A DNA stretch of 64,000 nt, from assembly GCA_016839055.1 (NCBI GenBank), contig JAEKNX010000003.1:372001-436000 (forward strand), given 5' to 3'. The position numbers and the translations under genes were made by a program. Shown piece after piece: positions 1 to 8,429 of the stretch. The notes beneath the pieces were generated by a model. The model did not search any database and was not told where the DNA came from. It saw nothing but the letters and a program-made list of their open reading frames with translations. Source of the stretch: Spirochaetales bacterium (GTDB taxonomy: Bacteria; Spirochaetota; Spirochaetia; UBA9216). Every line of letters begins with the position of its first letter. The first letter of the stretch is position 1.

Positions 1-140
1 TTTTTTCCATATGTCCTTTCCTTTTTATTTTATTATACAACGAAAAAGGAAAACACAATCATTTTTCATAAAAACCTCTCATATTTGCCCTAAAAGGCAG
101 CAATTCTTCAGTTATAACCGCATATTAATACTAAAGTTAT

Positions 141-194
141 ATGGTATTTCTCGGTGAAGAGTGTAAAATATTCCTTAGTAAACAAGTCGATTAA
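141..194 (+). other. Possible 17-codon leader ORF
   Basis: An ATG inside the conserved 25-bp edge opens a 17-codon frame (begins MVFLGEECK, ends KQVD). The other copy has a matching frame at 8430-8516 that begins MVFSAAECK and is 28 codons long. Both start MVF, share ECK at the same position and then L..QV. There is no good ribosome binding site and the agreement may only reflect DNA homology, so this is a weak call. Confidence 0.2.
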
Positions 195-252
195 AAAATC
201 GATAATATAAAAAAACATATATTAATTATTATAAAAAGTAACCATTTAAGTA

Positions 253-286
253 ATCACCCGGAGTTGGGCCTCGCGGGTGATTTTTT
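253..286 (+). terminator. Leader hairpin with T-run (attenuator-like)
   Basis: ATCACCCG (253-260) pairs with CGGGTGAT (274-281), with an inner GAG/CTC extension, followed by a run of T. It lies 98 bases upstream of the start codon at 379. The other copy has the same stem with a different loop, at the same distance from its gene. No gene lies upstream in this window that it could terminate, which suggests a transcribed leader, although a gene off the left edge cannot be excluded. Confidence 0.6.
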
Positions 287-378
287 ATAACCCCTATTAA
301 ACTTATTGTTCATATCAGGCTTTCACTCTAACATGTGAAAACTATAATTCATAAATTAATATTTAAAAGGACAAAATA

Positions 379-897
379 ATGACAAAAGAACAGTGGGAAA
401 AAGTATCCAGTAGAGCAAGAACGGTATTCAATTTCGGTATCAAACAATCCGAATGGATAGAAGGCAGCAAGATGGCAAGGCTGATAGCGGCAGTACCATA
501 TTTGGCCGGCTGCGATAAGGCCGAGAAAACCTCCTTTACTCATCTGTCTGTATATATTATGTCGATCGATGAGTCGGCTAAAGAGATCTATTTTCATAAG
601 CTGGAGGATGACAGGGATCTTTACTCCAGACTATTTCCTATTAGCAATTTCATGGAGGGTAATCAAAAAATAATACAATGCTGCATGGATCTGATAGCCC
701 TGAACATGGTTTCCAATTATAATAACGGCGCGGATGAAGATCTGGCCATAGGTAAGTATAATCCCGTAGCCCAAGGGAAATGGAGTTTCCCCGAGTTATC
801 TGAAAAACTAATTAAAAACATTGAAGAAAACATTTCACCGGAGATTTCTGCGTTTTATGATATTGAAACCGCGCTGAGGGGTCTGTGGCATAAATAG
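379..897 (+). CDS. Unknown 172-residue protein, copy A
   Basis: I do not recognise the family. The protein is soluble, acidic in its second half, and has no signal peptide or membrane segment. Visible landmarks are a pair of cysteines (QCC near residue 101), an asparagine-rich NMVSNYNNGADEDLAIGKYN stretch and a C-terminal GLW. The paralogue at 7754-8272 aligns over the full 172 residues without gaps at roughly 80% identity, so both copies appear to be under selection. The ATG at 379 follows AAAGGA at suitable spacing and is the same start in both copies. Upstream is the conserved leader hairpin. Unlike copy B, it is not followed by a LuxR-type gene; an ArsC/Spx-like gene lies about 100 bases downstream on the same strand. 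Confidence 0.8.
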   Translation: MTKEQWEKVSSRARTVFNFGIKQSEWIEGSKMARLIAAVPYLAGCDKAEKTSFTHLSVYIMSIDESAKEIYFHKLEDDRDLYSRLFPISNFMEGNQKIIQCCMDLIALNMVSNYNNGADEDLAIGKYNPVAQGKWSFPELSEKLIKNIEENISPEISAFYDIETALRGLWHK

Positions 898-994
898 TGG
901 CGGTGATATTTTCAATCGACGCGGGCCGTGCATAAGTATATAATCTTCGCTATGGAATAAGCAATTGGATAAAAAAGAGAGGACCGGTAAAATA

Positions 995-1354
995 ATGAAT
1001 AATAACACTATTTATCAATATCCGAAATGTACAACATGTGCCAAGGCACTAAAATGGCTTACTGAAGAGAAAATTTCCTTTACTCCGATTCATATTGTTG
1101 AGGAAACACCGGATGCCGAGACTCTTAAATCGCTGATAGAGAAAAGCGGGCTGCCGCTTAGAAAGTTTTTTAATACGTCTGGTAAGAAGTATCGGGAGCT
1201 TGGCTTAAAAGATAAACTTGACGCCATGTCCCTTGATGAAGCGCTAAAGCTTCTCGCCAGTGATGGGATGCTGATCAAGAGGCCTCTTCTGGTTAACGGT
1301 GAAACTGTCCTCATAGGTTTCAATGAAAAGATGTGGAAAGCAGCTAGGCTTTAA
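995..1354 (+). CDS. ArsC/Spx/MgsR-family thioredoxin-fold protein
   Basis: This 119-residue protein has the size and fold signature of the ArsC/Spx/MgsR family. The N-terminus gives a beta strand and the motif YPKCTTCAKAL, so the redox pair is CxxC (cysteines near residues 10 and 13). The middle has LPLRKFFNTSGKKYRELGL, where arsenate reductases and Spx-like proteins show their FNT..G..Y segment. The C-terminal KRPLLV is the conserved cis-proline region. A CxxC form is more typical of the YffB/Spx/MgsR branch than of classic glutaredoxin-linked ArsC, so arsenate reduction is not assured. An upstream TTG would add ten residues, but the ATG at 995 has a purine-rich site (AGAGAGGA) in front and fits the family start. 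No arsenic genes are nearby. Confidence 0.85.
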   Translation: MNNNTIYQYPKCTTCAKALKWLTEEKISFTPIHIVEETPDAETLKSLIEKSGLPLRKFFNTSGKKYRELGLKDKLDAMSLDEALKLLASDGMLIKRPLLVNGETVLIGFNEKMWKAARL

Positions 1355-1549
1355 TATTTCCGGCTAGGTTGCTCATTGTTCTGATGTTCGCATTATCAGG
1401 ACTAAACAGATTTAAACACTGCAAAAAAATATATCCGATTAGAGAACATTTCCCCAGGAGTGTTAGCCTGAGATTTACGGCTCCGGGACTGGACTTAGAA
1501 GCTTAAGACCGCTATAATCCCACCCTTTATCAATAATCAGGGAGGCCCC

Positions 1550-2791
1550 ATGGGATTCAGCTGCGGCATAGACTTCGGGACCAGTAATACAGTTTTTACT
1601 TTAATAAACTCCGCCGGAATGGTGGTTGACAGCTTTACCTTACCCACCATCTTTTTCATCTATGCCGAATCGCAGGGAGTGTCACGGGTCGAGATCGGTG
1701 AAAAAGCGGTGTCCACATTCATGGATCATAACGACGGCCGCATAATTCACTCCATTAAAAAGAGCTTCGCCAATCCCCATTACCGAAATACTCGCGTAAA
1801 CAATACCCTACTGTCGGTCGAGGATCTTCTTTCTCTCTTTGTTAAAGAGTTTCACAAGCTAATTATGGACAGGTACACCTTCATACCTCCCAGAATTATA
1901 CTTGGCCGACCCGTCAGCTTTTCCGCTGATCCCTCCCATCACCAGTTAGCCCTGGATCGGCTGGAGAAGGGATTTCAGATGGGTGGTTTTGAAGATTTTG
2001 AGTTCTTAGAAGAGCCAATCGGAGCTTATTTAAGTCTTCAGGGCCGGCTCGAAAAAAACTGCCGGCAAATCCTCGTTTGTGACTTCGGTGCCGGTACAAG
2101 CGATTTTACTCTATTAGACCGAATGAGTTCTGGAAAGATCAGCATTCTGGGAAAACGGGGCATTGATTTAGGCGGTAATGAATATGATAGTCTGATATTA
2201 ACCCAGCTCTTGGCGAAACACTTCGGGACAGGAGCGGCGTTTAACTCTTTTGATAAATGGCTGCCGTTTCCAGAGCATTACCTGAATGCGCTATCCCGCT
2301 GGAGTAATGTTTTTTACCTTAATCGAAAACAGGCAATTATTGACCTTAGGGAACTCCTGCCTTCGGTTGACAAAACCTCCGCCGTTAAAAGATTAATGGC
2401 CATACATGATAAAAAGAAAAATTATGAAGCCCTGCTTCAAGCACAGGATAGTAAACATCAGCTCCAGGACACTAAAGAGGCTGATTTCGACTTCCAATTC
2501 CTCGGTGAAGAAAAAACGGTAATTCTTTCTCAGGCAGACTATCACGAAGCCAGCCGGACGGTGGATCTGAAAATCCTTCAGACCGCCCGAAGCCTGGTGG
2601 ATGAGTTTTTAGACAATCCCGGCAGGCTGGATACCCTGGTGTTTACAGGAGGTTCGTCCAAACTGAAGAGCTTACAGGAAAGCTTTCACACGGAATTCCC
2701 TGAGGCGAAAATTATTTTTGACGAGAACTTCTACAATTCCATATCCCGCGGGCTGGCCCTCTATGCCCACAATCCCGGCCTCATCTCATAA
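1550..2791 (+). CDS. Hsp70-family protein, YegD-like
   Basis: This 413-residue protein belongs to the actin/Hsp70 ATPase fold. It starts with the phosphate-1 loop CGIDFGTSNT and has a second nucleotide-binding block LVCDFGAGTSDFTLLD near residues 174-189, then an adenosine motif TLVFTGGSSKLKSL near 365-378. The segment RIILGRPVSF and the conserved EEPIGAYL are typical of the YegD subgroup, which has a complete ATPase domain but no canonical DnaK peptide-binding domain and lid. It is probably a cytoplasmic chaperone-like ATPase of unknown client. The start has an AGGGAGG site directly upstream. It converges on the aminotransferase gene, with about 30 bases between the stop codons. Confidence 0.85.
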   Translation: MGFSCGIDFGTSNTVFTLINSAGMVVDSFTLPTIFFIYAESQGVSRVEIGEKAVSTFMDHNDGRIIHSIKKSFANPHYRNTRVNNTLLSVEDLLSLFVKEFHKLIMDRYTFIPPRIILGRPVSFSADPSHHQLALDRLEKGFQMGGFEDFEFLEEPIGAYLSLQGRLEKNCRQILVCDFGAGTSDFTLLDRMSSGKISILGKRGIDLGGNEYDSLILTQLLAKHFGTGAAFNSFDKWLPFPEHYLNALSRWSNVFYLNRKQAIIDLRELLPSVDKTSAVKRLMAIHDKKKNYEALLQAQDSKHQLQDTKEADFDFQFLGEEKTVILSQADYHEASRTVDLKILQTARSLVDEFLDNPGRLDTLVFTGGSSKLKSLQESFHTEFPEAKIIFDENFYNSISRGLALYAHNPGLIS

Positions 2792-2822
2792 TTCTTGCTG
2801 CCGAAAGCTAAGGCCTGGCCGG

Positions 2823-4046
2823 TCAGCTGATTTCCCGTCTAACAAGAGCGGATAGACGTTCAATCCCCTCCCTAATCTCTGCAATACCGGGATAGGAAAA
2901 ATTAAGCCGGATCTCATTATACCGTTTTTTTCCTGCAGGATAGAACTGACTGCCCGGGATAAAGGCCACCTTTTCCCCAATAGCAAGGTCAAACATCCTG
3001 TCGGTATTTATCTCTTCGGGGAGGGTCAACCATATGAACATACCCCCTTCAGGCTCCGTCCAGCTAATGCCGGGAGGCATCAGGAGGGAGAGGGTCTCAA
3101 GCATAGCATCGCGTTTAGGCCGGTAGAGTTCGATGATCCGCTCGATATGGGGATGCATCAGCCCCTCCCCGATGAAACGTGCGGTCACCCTCTGGGTGAT
3201 GCAGTCAGGACTAACCGTTGATTTCTGAGCCCATTTGACCATGGGTTCGATAATCTTCTCCGGACCCGCGGCAAATCCCAGCCGGAGACCGGGACCGAGG
3301 ATCTTGGAGAAGGACTTTACAATCGTTACCAGCTCATCGTCCCCGAATTCTACCCTGGCCAGCTCCCAGAGGGTGGGAATCCTCACCCCGCTGTAACGAA
3401 GCTCCCGGTAGGGCTGGTCCTCCAGCACCGGGATGTCATACCGCAGGGCAGTCCGGAGGATCTCCCTGCGCCGCGCAAGATCCATGGATCGGCCGCTGGG
3501 GTTCTGAAACTCAGGGATTAGATACAGGAATTTAACCGGAGCGCTACTCCGGGTAAGATCCCGAAGGGTCTCATCCAGCCGGTCGGGCCGCATTCCCAGC
3601 TCATCCATCTCCACACCGATCATCCTTGCCCCGCAGGCCTGCATCGCAGCGATAGATCCTGGAAAGCCCGGAGACTCACAGACGATGATATCATCGGGGC
3701 TAATCAGTGTCCGAAGGTAATAATAAATGCCGTTCGTCGAACCGATGGTGATCATCAGCTGATCATCGGGAAGCCAGGGAACCTCCTCAAAATTCTTAAG
3801 TGCCTCTTTAAGCTTCACATCACCTTCGGAGGCCCCGTACTGGAGGACATCATCCCCGGTCTCACTTATAACCTCATGAAAAAGCCGGGCCAGGGTCTCT
3901 TTCGGAAAAGAGGCGGGATCCGGCAGGCCCCCGGCAAAGGAGATCATCCCGGGAACACCCCGGGTAACTTTGAGAATCTGCCGTATAAACGAATGTTCCA
4001 TGGCAGCGGTCTGCGGGGTATATAACTTCTCATAGGATCGCAGCAT
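2823..4046 (-). CDS. PLP aminotransferase, class I/II (LysN-like)
   Basis: This 407-residue enzyme is a fold-type I aminotransferase of the 2-aminoadipate/multi-substrate branch that also supplies the C-terminal domain of MocR regulators. Evidence includes the N-terminal ISFAGGLPDPASFP, the GASEGDVKLKEAL segment, ESPGFPGS, the PEFQNPSGR block that holds the cofactor ring, and the lysine that would form the Schiff base in IVKSFSKILGPGLRLGF. The C-terminal PEGGMFIWLTLP is also typical. It has no DNA-binding domain. It is the last gene of a same-strand run lrp, panB, unknown, aminotransferase, with 11 bases to the preceding gene. Substrate cannot be read from sequence; branched-chain or aromatic amino acids and 2-aminoadipate are the usual candidates. 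Confidence 0.88.
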   Translation of the reverse strand: MLRSYEKLYTPQTAAMEHSFIRQILKVTRGVPGMISFAGGLPDPASFPKETLARLFHEVISETGDDVLQYGASEGDVKLKEALKNFEEVPWLPDDQLMITIGSTNGIYYYLRTLISPDDIIVCESPGFPGSIAAMQACGARMIGVEMDELGMRPDRLDETLRDLTRSSAPVKFLYLIPEFQNPSGRSMDLARRREILRTALRYDIPVLEDQPYRELRYSGVRIPTLWELARVEFGDDELVTIVKSFSKILGPGLRLGFAAGPEKIIEPMVKWAQKSTVSPDCITQRVTARFIGEGLMHPHIERIIELYRPKRDAMLETLSLLMPPGISWTEPEGGMFIWLTLPEEINTDRMFDLAIGEKVAFIPGSQFYPAGKKRYNEIRLNFSYPGIAEIREGIERLSALVRREIS

Positions 4047-4057
4047 TACCTAGGCCC

Positions 4058-5341
4058 TTACTTATGCAGATTGGAGGCTGGAACTACCCCGATCCCGGCC
4101 CGGGTAAGGGCGTCGGCGGTCAGGTTCAGGGAATCATGCTTGTCCAGGTAGCTGCGCTCCATAGACTGCATAAGCCCCGCTGAGAGAATATCTGCCTTGG
4201 GGGTGAAATAATCGAGAATATCCGAGGGATGCTCCCGGGTCTTTTCAACCTCTACCTCTCCGCCTTCATGTTTTGCAGAAATATTGGGCACCCGGTCCGC
4301 GATTTCGACCAGTTCCTCACGCCTGTTATACGGCTGCCTGACAATCGACTTCCATGTTTCGGTTATGTGGTGCTCGAAGCGGACTACATCGGTCAGCCCA
4401 AGGGCGCCGCGGATGGCATTACTTGCAAGGATGGTATCGTTATTCACCGAGTTTGAATAATTAAATCCAATCAGACTGGTTGTGCCGTCATCCCGTGAAA
4501 ACAGCCGGGCACCCATCAGGGTCCAAAGAACGGCGAAAGGATTGTCGTTACCCATAAACACGGATATCTTGAACTCATTGTCAATTCCTAGCTTGTGAAG
4601 CATGTAGCCGACAAATATCGTGCCGGGATTGATATTAAGCACCTGTCTTATGCCGTAGGTAGTGTAATAGTGGAGGTATTCATCAGCCCATTTCAGGGGA
4701 TAATCATTGGGTTCCCCCACCCCTCCGAAGTAGCCGGTTATTGTATCCGGACCTCCAAGATGTACATTGGAACCGTCGGTTCCCTTCGTGTCCAGGGTCT
4801 CAACATAACTGGCTCCGACTATCTGCATGGCCGCGGCCACCGCCAGGATGTCGCCATTATCCTGTGCCTGCTCCTTCATGTTCCGCACCCGGATAAACCT
4901 GCCCGGCATCAGCTGCCGTTTTTCGATTGCCTGCCTGGCCTGGGTTATAAGCCAGGGAAAATACTGGAGGGCCGAAATCTCCAGTGTAACCGCGGTCTTT
5001 TCATTAAAGCTCATTCGGGCAGCCTTCTTACCCAGAATATTCTTCCGGTATTCATCAAGGCTGACGAAGGCTCCCGCCTCCTTCTGCTCGGTCAGCCAAT
5101 CCAGATCCGCTAGATAAGGCGAGTCCATCTCCTTGAGCCGGCGGACAAGGTTTTCCAGGCGGCGGGCTTCGGCCGCCTTTCGGTTAATCTCCTCTGGTCC
5201 GCCGTATTTACTGACAACTTCAAGAAGTCCGCTGATTAATTCGTTCTGCGGATCAAGCAGAAAGGCGTTTATTTCATCCACCCGGGAAACATCTATCTTA
5301 AGACGCTGCCGCAGGTTATTCATATCACTTTTTTCGGACAT
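4058..5341 (-). CDS. Conserved protein of unknown function, 427 residues
   Basis: I do not recognise this family. It is a soluble protein with a helical, charged first 120 residues and a glycine- and asparagine-rich middle that looks like an enzyme core: DNGDILAVAAAMQIVGASY, LGGPDTITGYFGGVGEP, NINPGTIFVGYML and VFMGNDNPFAVLW. Repeated conserved-looking Asp/Asn/Gly turns suggest an alpha/beta barrel, but I see no cobalamin (DxHxxG), radical-SAM or Rossmann motif. It sits 9 bases after panB and 11 bases before the aminotransferase, so the three are almost certainly one transcript. The setting points to a step in amino-acid or 2-oxoacid metabolism. The likely initiator is the ATG at the 5341 end, preceded by AGGAGGGC. 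Confidence 0.8.
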   Translation of the reverse strand: MSEKSDMNNLRQRLKIDVSRVDEINAFLLDPQNELISGLLEVVSKYGGPEEINRKAAEARRLENLVRRLKEMDSPYLADLDWLTEQKEAGAFVSLDEYRKNILGKKAARMSFNEKTAVTLEISALQYFPWLITQARQAIEKRQLMPGRFIRVRNMKEQAQDNGDILAVAAAMQIVGASYVETLDTKGTDGSNVHLGGPDTITGYFGGVGEPNDYPLKWADEYLHYYTTYGIRQVLNINPGTIFVGYMLHKLGIDNEFKISVFMGNDNPFAVLWTLMGARLFSRDDGTTSLIGFNYSNSVNNDTILASNAIRGALGLTDVVRFEHHITETWKSIVRQPYNRREELVEIADRVPNISAKHEGGEVEVEKTREHPSDILDYFTPKADILSAGLMQSMERSYLDKHDSLNLTADALTRAGIGVVPASNLHK

Positions 5342-5350
5342 ACTGCCCTC

Positions 5351-6208
5351 CTATTTATATTCCCTGATAAGGTCCTCGAGTTTTTCCTCTTCTCCGGAGA
5401 TCATGTGATAACAATGTTCGTCCGAAGGAAAGGAACCGGATTTAACATCGGAAACATACTCTTTCATCGCTTTGGTTACCGTCTCAGCCACATTGGCATA
5501 TTTCTTCACAAATTTCGGAGTGAAGGCGGTAAACTGTCCGATTAGATCGGAAACAATGAGCAGCTGCCCGTCACAGCCTGGGCCGGCCCCTATTGAAAGG
5601 ACGGGAATCTTCAGTTTCCGGGCGATGAATCCGGCAACCTCCGGCGGAACCGCCTCGATGAGCAGCATCTGGGCCCCGGCCTCTTCGATGGCCAGGGCGT
5701 CCTCTATAACCATCCTGGCCGATTCCACCGTCCGCCCCTGGGCCTTGTGACCGCCCATCTGACCGGAGCTCTGGGGAGTCAGGCCGATATGGCCTATCAC
5801 CACTATCCCCGCATCCAGGATAGCTTTAATCCGGGAAATTATGCGGGTGCCGCCCTCCAGTTTGATGGCGTCGACTCCGCCTTCTTTCAGAAAACGGACG
5901 GCATTCCGCACGGCGTCTTCATCAGAAACCTGATAGCTTCCCAAGGGCATATCACCCACGACGAAGGTATTGGGTGCCGCCCTGCGCACGGCTTCACAAT
6001 GAACAATGCACTGATCCATTGTTACAGGGATTGTTCCTGAATAGCCGTAGACACACATTCCCAGCGAGTCACCGACCAGGATCATCTCCATACCGGCGGC
6101 CTCGGCAAACTGTGCCGTGGGGTAATCGTAGGAAGTGAGCCAGGCAATTTTCCGTCCCTCGGCCTTCATTTTGTAGAACTCATGCAGCATCAATTTCTTT
6201 TTGGACAT
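5351..6208 (-). CDS. panB: 3-methyl-2-oxobutanoate hydroxymethyltransferase-like
   Basis: PanB transfers a one-carbon unit from methylene-tetrahydrofolate to 2-oxoisovalerate to give ketopantoate. The 285-residue protein matches the family in length and order of motifs: WLTSYDYPTAQFAEAAGM, the metal-binding VGDSLGM, KLEGG, GHIGLTPQS, the catalytic Glu context LLIEAVPPEVA, and SIGAGPGCDGQLLI. An AAGGAGG site stands ahead of the ATG. No panC, panD or panE is nearby; instead it lies between an Lrp-type regulator and an unknown gene plus an aminotransferase. It may therefore supply pantoate synthesis from a scattered pathway, or it may be a recruited PanB homologue acting in amino-acid breakdown. 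Family assignment is firm, pathway is not. Confidence 0.9.
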   Translation of the reverse strand: MSKKKLMLHEFYKMKAEGRKIAWLTSYDYPTAQFAEAAGMEMILVGDSLGMCVYGYSGTIPVTMDQCIVHCEAVRRAAPNTFVVGDMPLGSYQVSDEDAVRNAVRFLKEGGVDAIKLEGGTRIISRIKAILDAGIVVIGHIGLTPQSSGQMGGHKAQGRTVESARMVIEDALAIEEAGAQMLLIEAVPPEVAGFIARKLKIPVLSIGAGPGCDGQLLIVSDLIGQFTAFTPKFVKKYANVAETVTKAMKEYVSDVKSGSFPSDEHCYHMISGEEEKLEDLIREYK

Positions 6209-6282
6209 AAGGTCCTCCTTGATTCAAATGAGTTTCCTGTTTTTGTTGAAAGGCGTTGGATGATTTTCCGTCAGGTTTTTAT

Positions 6283-6762
6283 TTACAGGCCCGAATCACC
6301 GGCCGAATAAATCGGCCAGCCTTCATCGGGCTTGATTTCGGAAAAAACAGCCAGGGTCTCGGATGTTCCGAAACTAGGCAGCGAGGCAATATCGGTTTTG
6401 ACAAGCTCTCCCAGCTTCTTCAGATCGGAAGCCGCGACATGGAGCATGTAATCAAATCGTCCGGTTGTATGGTAGCATGCCCGGACCTCTGCGAGATGAC
6501 GGATACCATCTTCAAACTCATGGATGCCGTGAGCATCATGATGATTAAGGGTGACGGCAATGAAGGCCTGGATGTGCAGCCCTAACTTTTCCGGATCAAT
6601 TATGGCCCGGTACCCCCGGATCACCCCCTGGTCCTCCAGGCGGCGAACCCGTTCGAGCATTGTAGACTGTGCAACCCCCAACTCCCGCGCGAGTTCAGTC
6701 TGTTTCTTCCGCGCGTTGGCCTGCAGGGACGCAAGTATCTTTAAATCAAGATTATCCGGCAT
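6283..6762 (-). CDS. Lrp/AsnC-family transcriptional regulator
   Basis: This 159-residue protein has the usual Lrp layout: an N-terminal helix-turn-helix (residues about 5-60; DLKILASLQANARKKQTELA then GVAQSTMLERVRRLEDQGVI) and a C-terminal RAM ligand-binding domain beginning near residue 68 with HIQAFIAVTL and continuing to the VRACYHTTGRFDYMLHV strand pair. Lrp proteins respond to amino acids and form octamers. It is the first gene of the run lrp-panB-unknown-aminotransferase, with a 74-base gap to panB that could hold a second promoter. The context suggests that it senses the amino acid handled by the operon. A GAGG site stands ahead of the ATG. Confidence 0.9.
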   Translation of the reverse strand: MPDNLDLKILASLQANARKKQTELARELGVAQSTMLERVRRLEDQGVIRGYRAIIDPEKLGLHIQAFIAVTLNHHDAHGIHEFEDGIRHLAEVRACYHTTGRFDYMLHVAASDLKKLGELVKTDIASLPSFGTSETLAVFSEIKPDEGWPIYSAGDSGL

Positions 6763-6943
6763 ACAACCTCAAATACATTAACTTTCAGGTAATTACCGAT
6801 ATTATTTCGGCCAAACTGCTATTACTCCGAAACAATATCGCTCTAAGATAATTATAGGCGGATAGTTTTCAGCTGTCAATTTTTTTATAAAGAACCCGGC
6901 AATTCTGAATTTGGCTGACACAACAGTAAATGAGCATTATCTG

Positions 6944-7741
6944 TCAGAAATTGTATTTACACAGATCAATTATTGCAAACCTGTTATCGACTCCAATCTT
7001 ATTGCAGATATTGTAAAGATGCAGTTTGACTGTTGATTCGGCAAGATCAAGACGCTCGGCTATTTCTCTGTTACTCGCCTTATAAATAGTCAGAGTCTTG
7101 ATAACCCTCGTCTCAGCCGGAGAAATATTTGAAGCCTTGAGATCATACGGCTTTTTCCCGTCTTCGATCTCTTCCAGCTGAGACGCAAGATTATTATAGT
7201 TTGTCTTAAGGGAGTAGTTTTCTTTTTTCAGCTCATTCTGCTGTGAGATCATATCCCGCCAGATAATCAGAAGAATACTAATCAGAAATAAGGTAAAAAA
7301 GAGAGTAGCAAAACCTTTATAGATATGCTCGCCGGAATGGATATATGAGGAGAATTGGGATAATAAAACTATATATATCAGCATTAGGCCGTTTTTAGTC
7401 TTTTTATACTTATCAAGAAAACCATAATGACGCATCACAAGCCAGGCAACCAGAAATAAACTGGGACCGTAAAAATGCTCCGCCACCTGAATGATATTGG
7501 AAGTGCCGATTCCCAAAAAGACTATAATCTGCATAATCTTCAAGAATATACTTTCGACAAAGATACTTATTACGAACGGGATTAAAGACGGTAAAAGTAC
7601 ATACACTGTCAGGCTCTTAATTGCATATGCAAAATCCACCCTGTTTGTCCGATTGATAATATTTGTTATCACTACTAATAATCCGAGGACGCTTATCAGC
7701 AATCCTATTCTCTTCTGAACCGTTCCTATATACTTCTGCAA
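6944..7741 (-). CDS. Membrane-anchored LuxR-type regulator
   Basis: The N-terminal two-thirds of this 265-residue protein is membrane: about five to six hydrophobic segments between residues 10 and 165 (for example LLISVLGLLVVITNI, IFLGIGTSNIIQVAEHFYG, LFFTLFLISILLIIW). A short coiled coil follows (about 170-195), then a LuxR-type helix-turn-helix from about 205: SPAETRVIKTL, KASNREIAERLDLAESTVK and the C-terminal IGVDNRFAIIDL. It resembles orphan membrane LuxR regulators that sense a signal in the envelope. It begins 12 bases after copy B of the unknown 172-residue gene, with a GAGGGGGC site, so the two are probably co-transcribed. Confidence 0.85.
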   Translation of the reverse strand: MQKYIGTVQKRIGLLISVLGLLVVITNIINRTNRVDFAYAIKSLTVYVLLPSLIPFVISIFVESIFLKIMQIIVFLGIGTSNIIQVAEHFYGPSLFLVAWLVMRHYGFLDKYKKTKNGLMLIYIVLLSQFSSYIHSGEHIYKGFATLFFTLFLISILLIIWRDMISQQNELKKENYSLKTNYNNLASQLEEIEDGKKPYDLKASNISPAETRVIKTLTIYKASNREIAERLDLAESTVKLHLYNICNKIGVDNRFAIIDLCKYNF

Positions 7742-7753
7742 CTTGTGCCCCCT

Positions 7754-8272
7754 CTAATCATCCCAAAGACCTTTAAGCGCGTCTTCAGTTACGTATAACG
7801 CAGAAATCTTCGATGAAATGTTTTCTTCAATGTTTTTAATTATTTTTTCAGATAACTCGGGGTAGCTCCATTTTCCTTCGGCTACGGGATTGTATTTACC
7901 TATGGCCAGATCTTCATCCGCGCCGTTATTATAATTGGAAATCATATTCAGGGCTATCAAATTCATACAACATTGAATAACTTTTTCATCTCCGCCTTTA
8001 AAATTACTTATCGGAAGAAGTCTGGAGTAAAGATCCTCGTCATCCTCGGGTTTATGAAAATAAATTTCCTTCGCCGAATCGTCGATCGACATAATATAAA
8101 CAGACAGATGAGTATAGGAGGTTTCCTCGGCCTTATCGCAGCCGGATAGATATGGTACTGCCGCTATCAGCCTTGCCATTTTGCAGTTTTCCAGCCATTC
8201 GGTTTGTTTAATACCGAAATTGAATACTGTCCTGACCCTGCTCGAAACTTTTACCCACTGTTCTTTTGTCAT
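7754..8272 (-). CDS. Unknown 172-residue protein, copy B
   Basis: Full-length paralogue of the protein at 379-897, about 80% identical with no gaps. Family unknown to me; no signal peptide or membrane segment. Differences are mostly conservative in the core (for example I/V, L/I, F/Y) and cluster in the last 20 residues, which fits two maintained genes and not a recent exact copy. The initiator ATG follows AAAAGGAGCACC. The gene is followed after 12 bases by the membrane LuxR-type regulator, the only functional hint: this family member may be the partner or modulator of that regulator. Its leader holds a hairpin with the same stem and position as in copy A. Confidence 0.82.
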   Translation of the reverse strand: MTKEQWVKVSSRVRTVFNFGIKQTEWLENCKMARLIAAVPYLSGCDKAEETSYTHLSVYIMSIDDSAKEIYFHKPEDDEDLYSRLLPISNFKGGDEKVIQCCMNLIALNMISNYNNGADEDLAIGKYNPVAEGKWSYPELSEKIIKNIEENISSKISALYVTEDALKGLWDD

Positions 8273-8364
8273 AAGGTGCTCCTTTTAAATATTATTCATC
8301 TATTTTTGGCTTCATATCTTACAATGAAAGACTGCTCGAAACAATGTGTTTTGCTGGGAATATA

Positions 8365-8400
8365 AAAAAATCACCCGAAAGAGAACCATCTCCGGGTGAT
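8365..8400 (-). terminator. Leader hairpin with T-run (attenuator-like), copy B
   Basis: On the minus strand ATCACCCGGAG pairs with CTC and CGGGTGAT (8370-8400), followed by a run of seven T. The stem is the same as at 253-281, while the loop differs (ATGGTT plus TTT here, TTGGGC plus G there). The distance to the gene start is again 98 bases. Stem kept and loop changed indicates selection on the RNA structure. Confidence 0.6.
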
Positions 8401-8429
8401 AAATTAAATAATGCTTTTTAAATTACTGG

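Larger units (their letters stand above)
121..897 (+). repeat. Left copy of a ~780-bp inverted duplication
   Basis: This segment is homologous to 7754-8536 on the opposite strand. The outer edge is sharp: bases 121-145 are the exact reverse complement of 8512-8536, and similarity stops just outside. Inside, both copies carry, in the same order, a short block ending in GAGTGTAAAAT, a terminator-like hairpin and a 172-codon gene. Similarity ends at the stop codon. The unit has no transposase or obvious terminal repeats, so its mode of duplication is unknown. Confidence 0.85.

Noticed and set aside
253-286. The leader hairpin as an integron attC site
   Set aside because: No GTTRRRY-type core or integrase is seen, and the simple stem plus T-run is better explained as a terminator or attenuator.
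4595-5117. Open frames on the plus strand opposite the 427-residue gene and opposite panB
   Set aside because: They are antisense shadows of GC-richer coding sequence and lack ribosome sites and family features.
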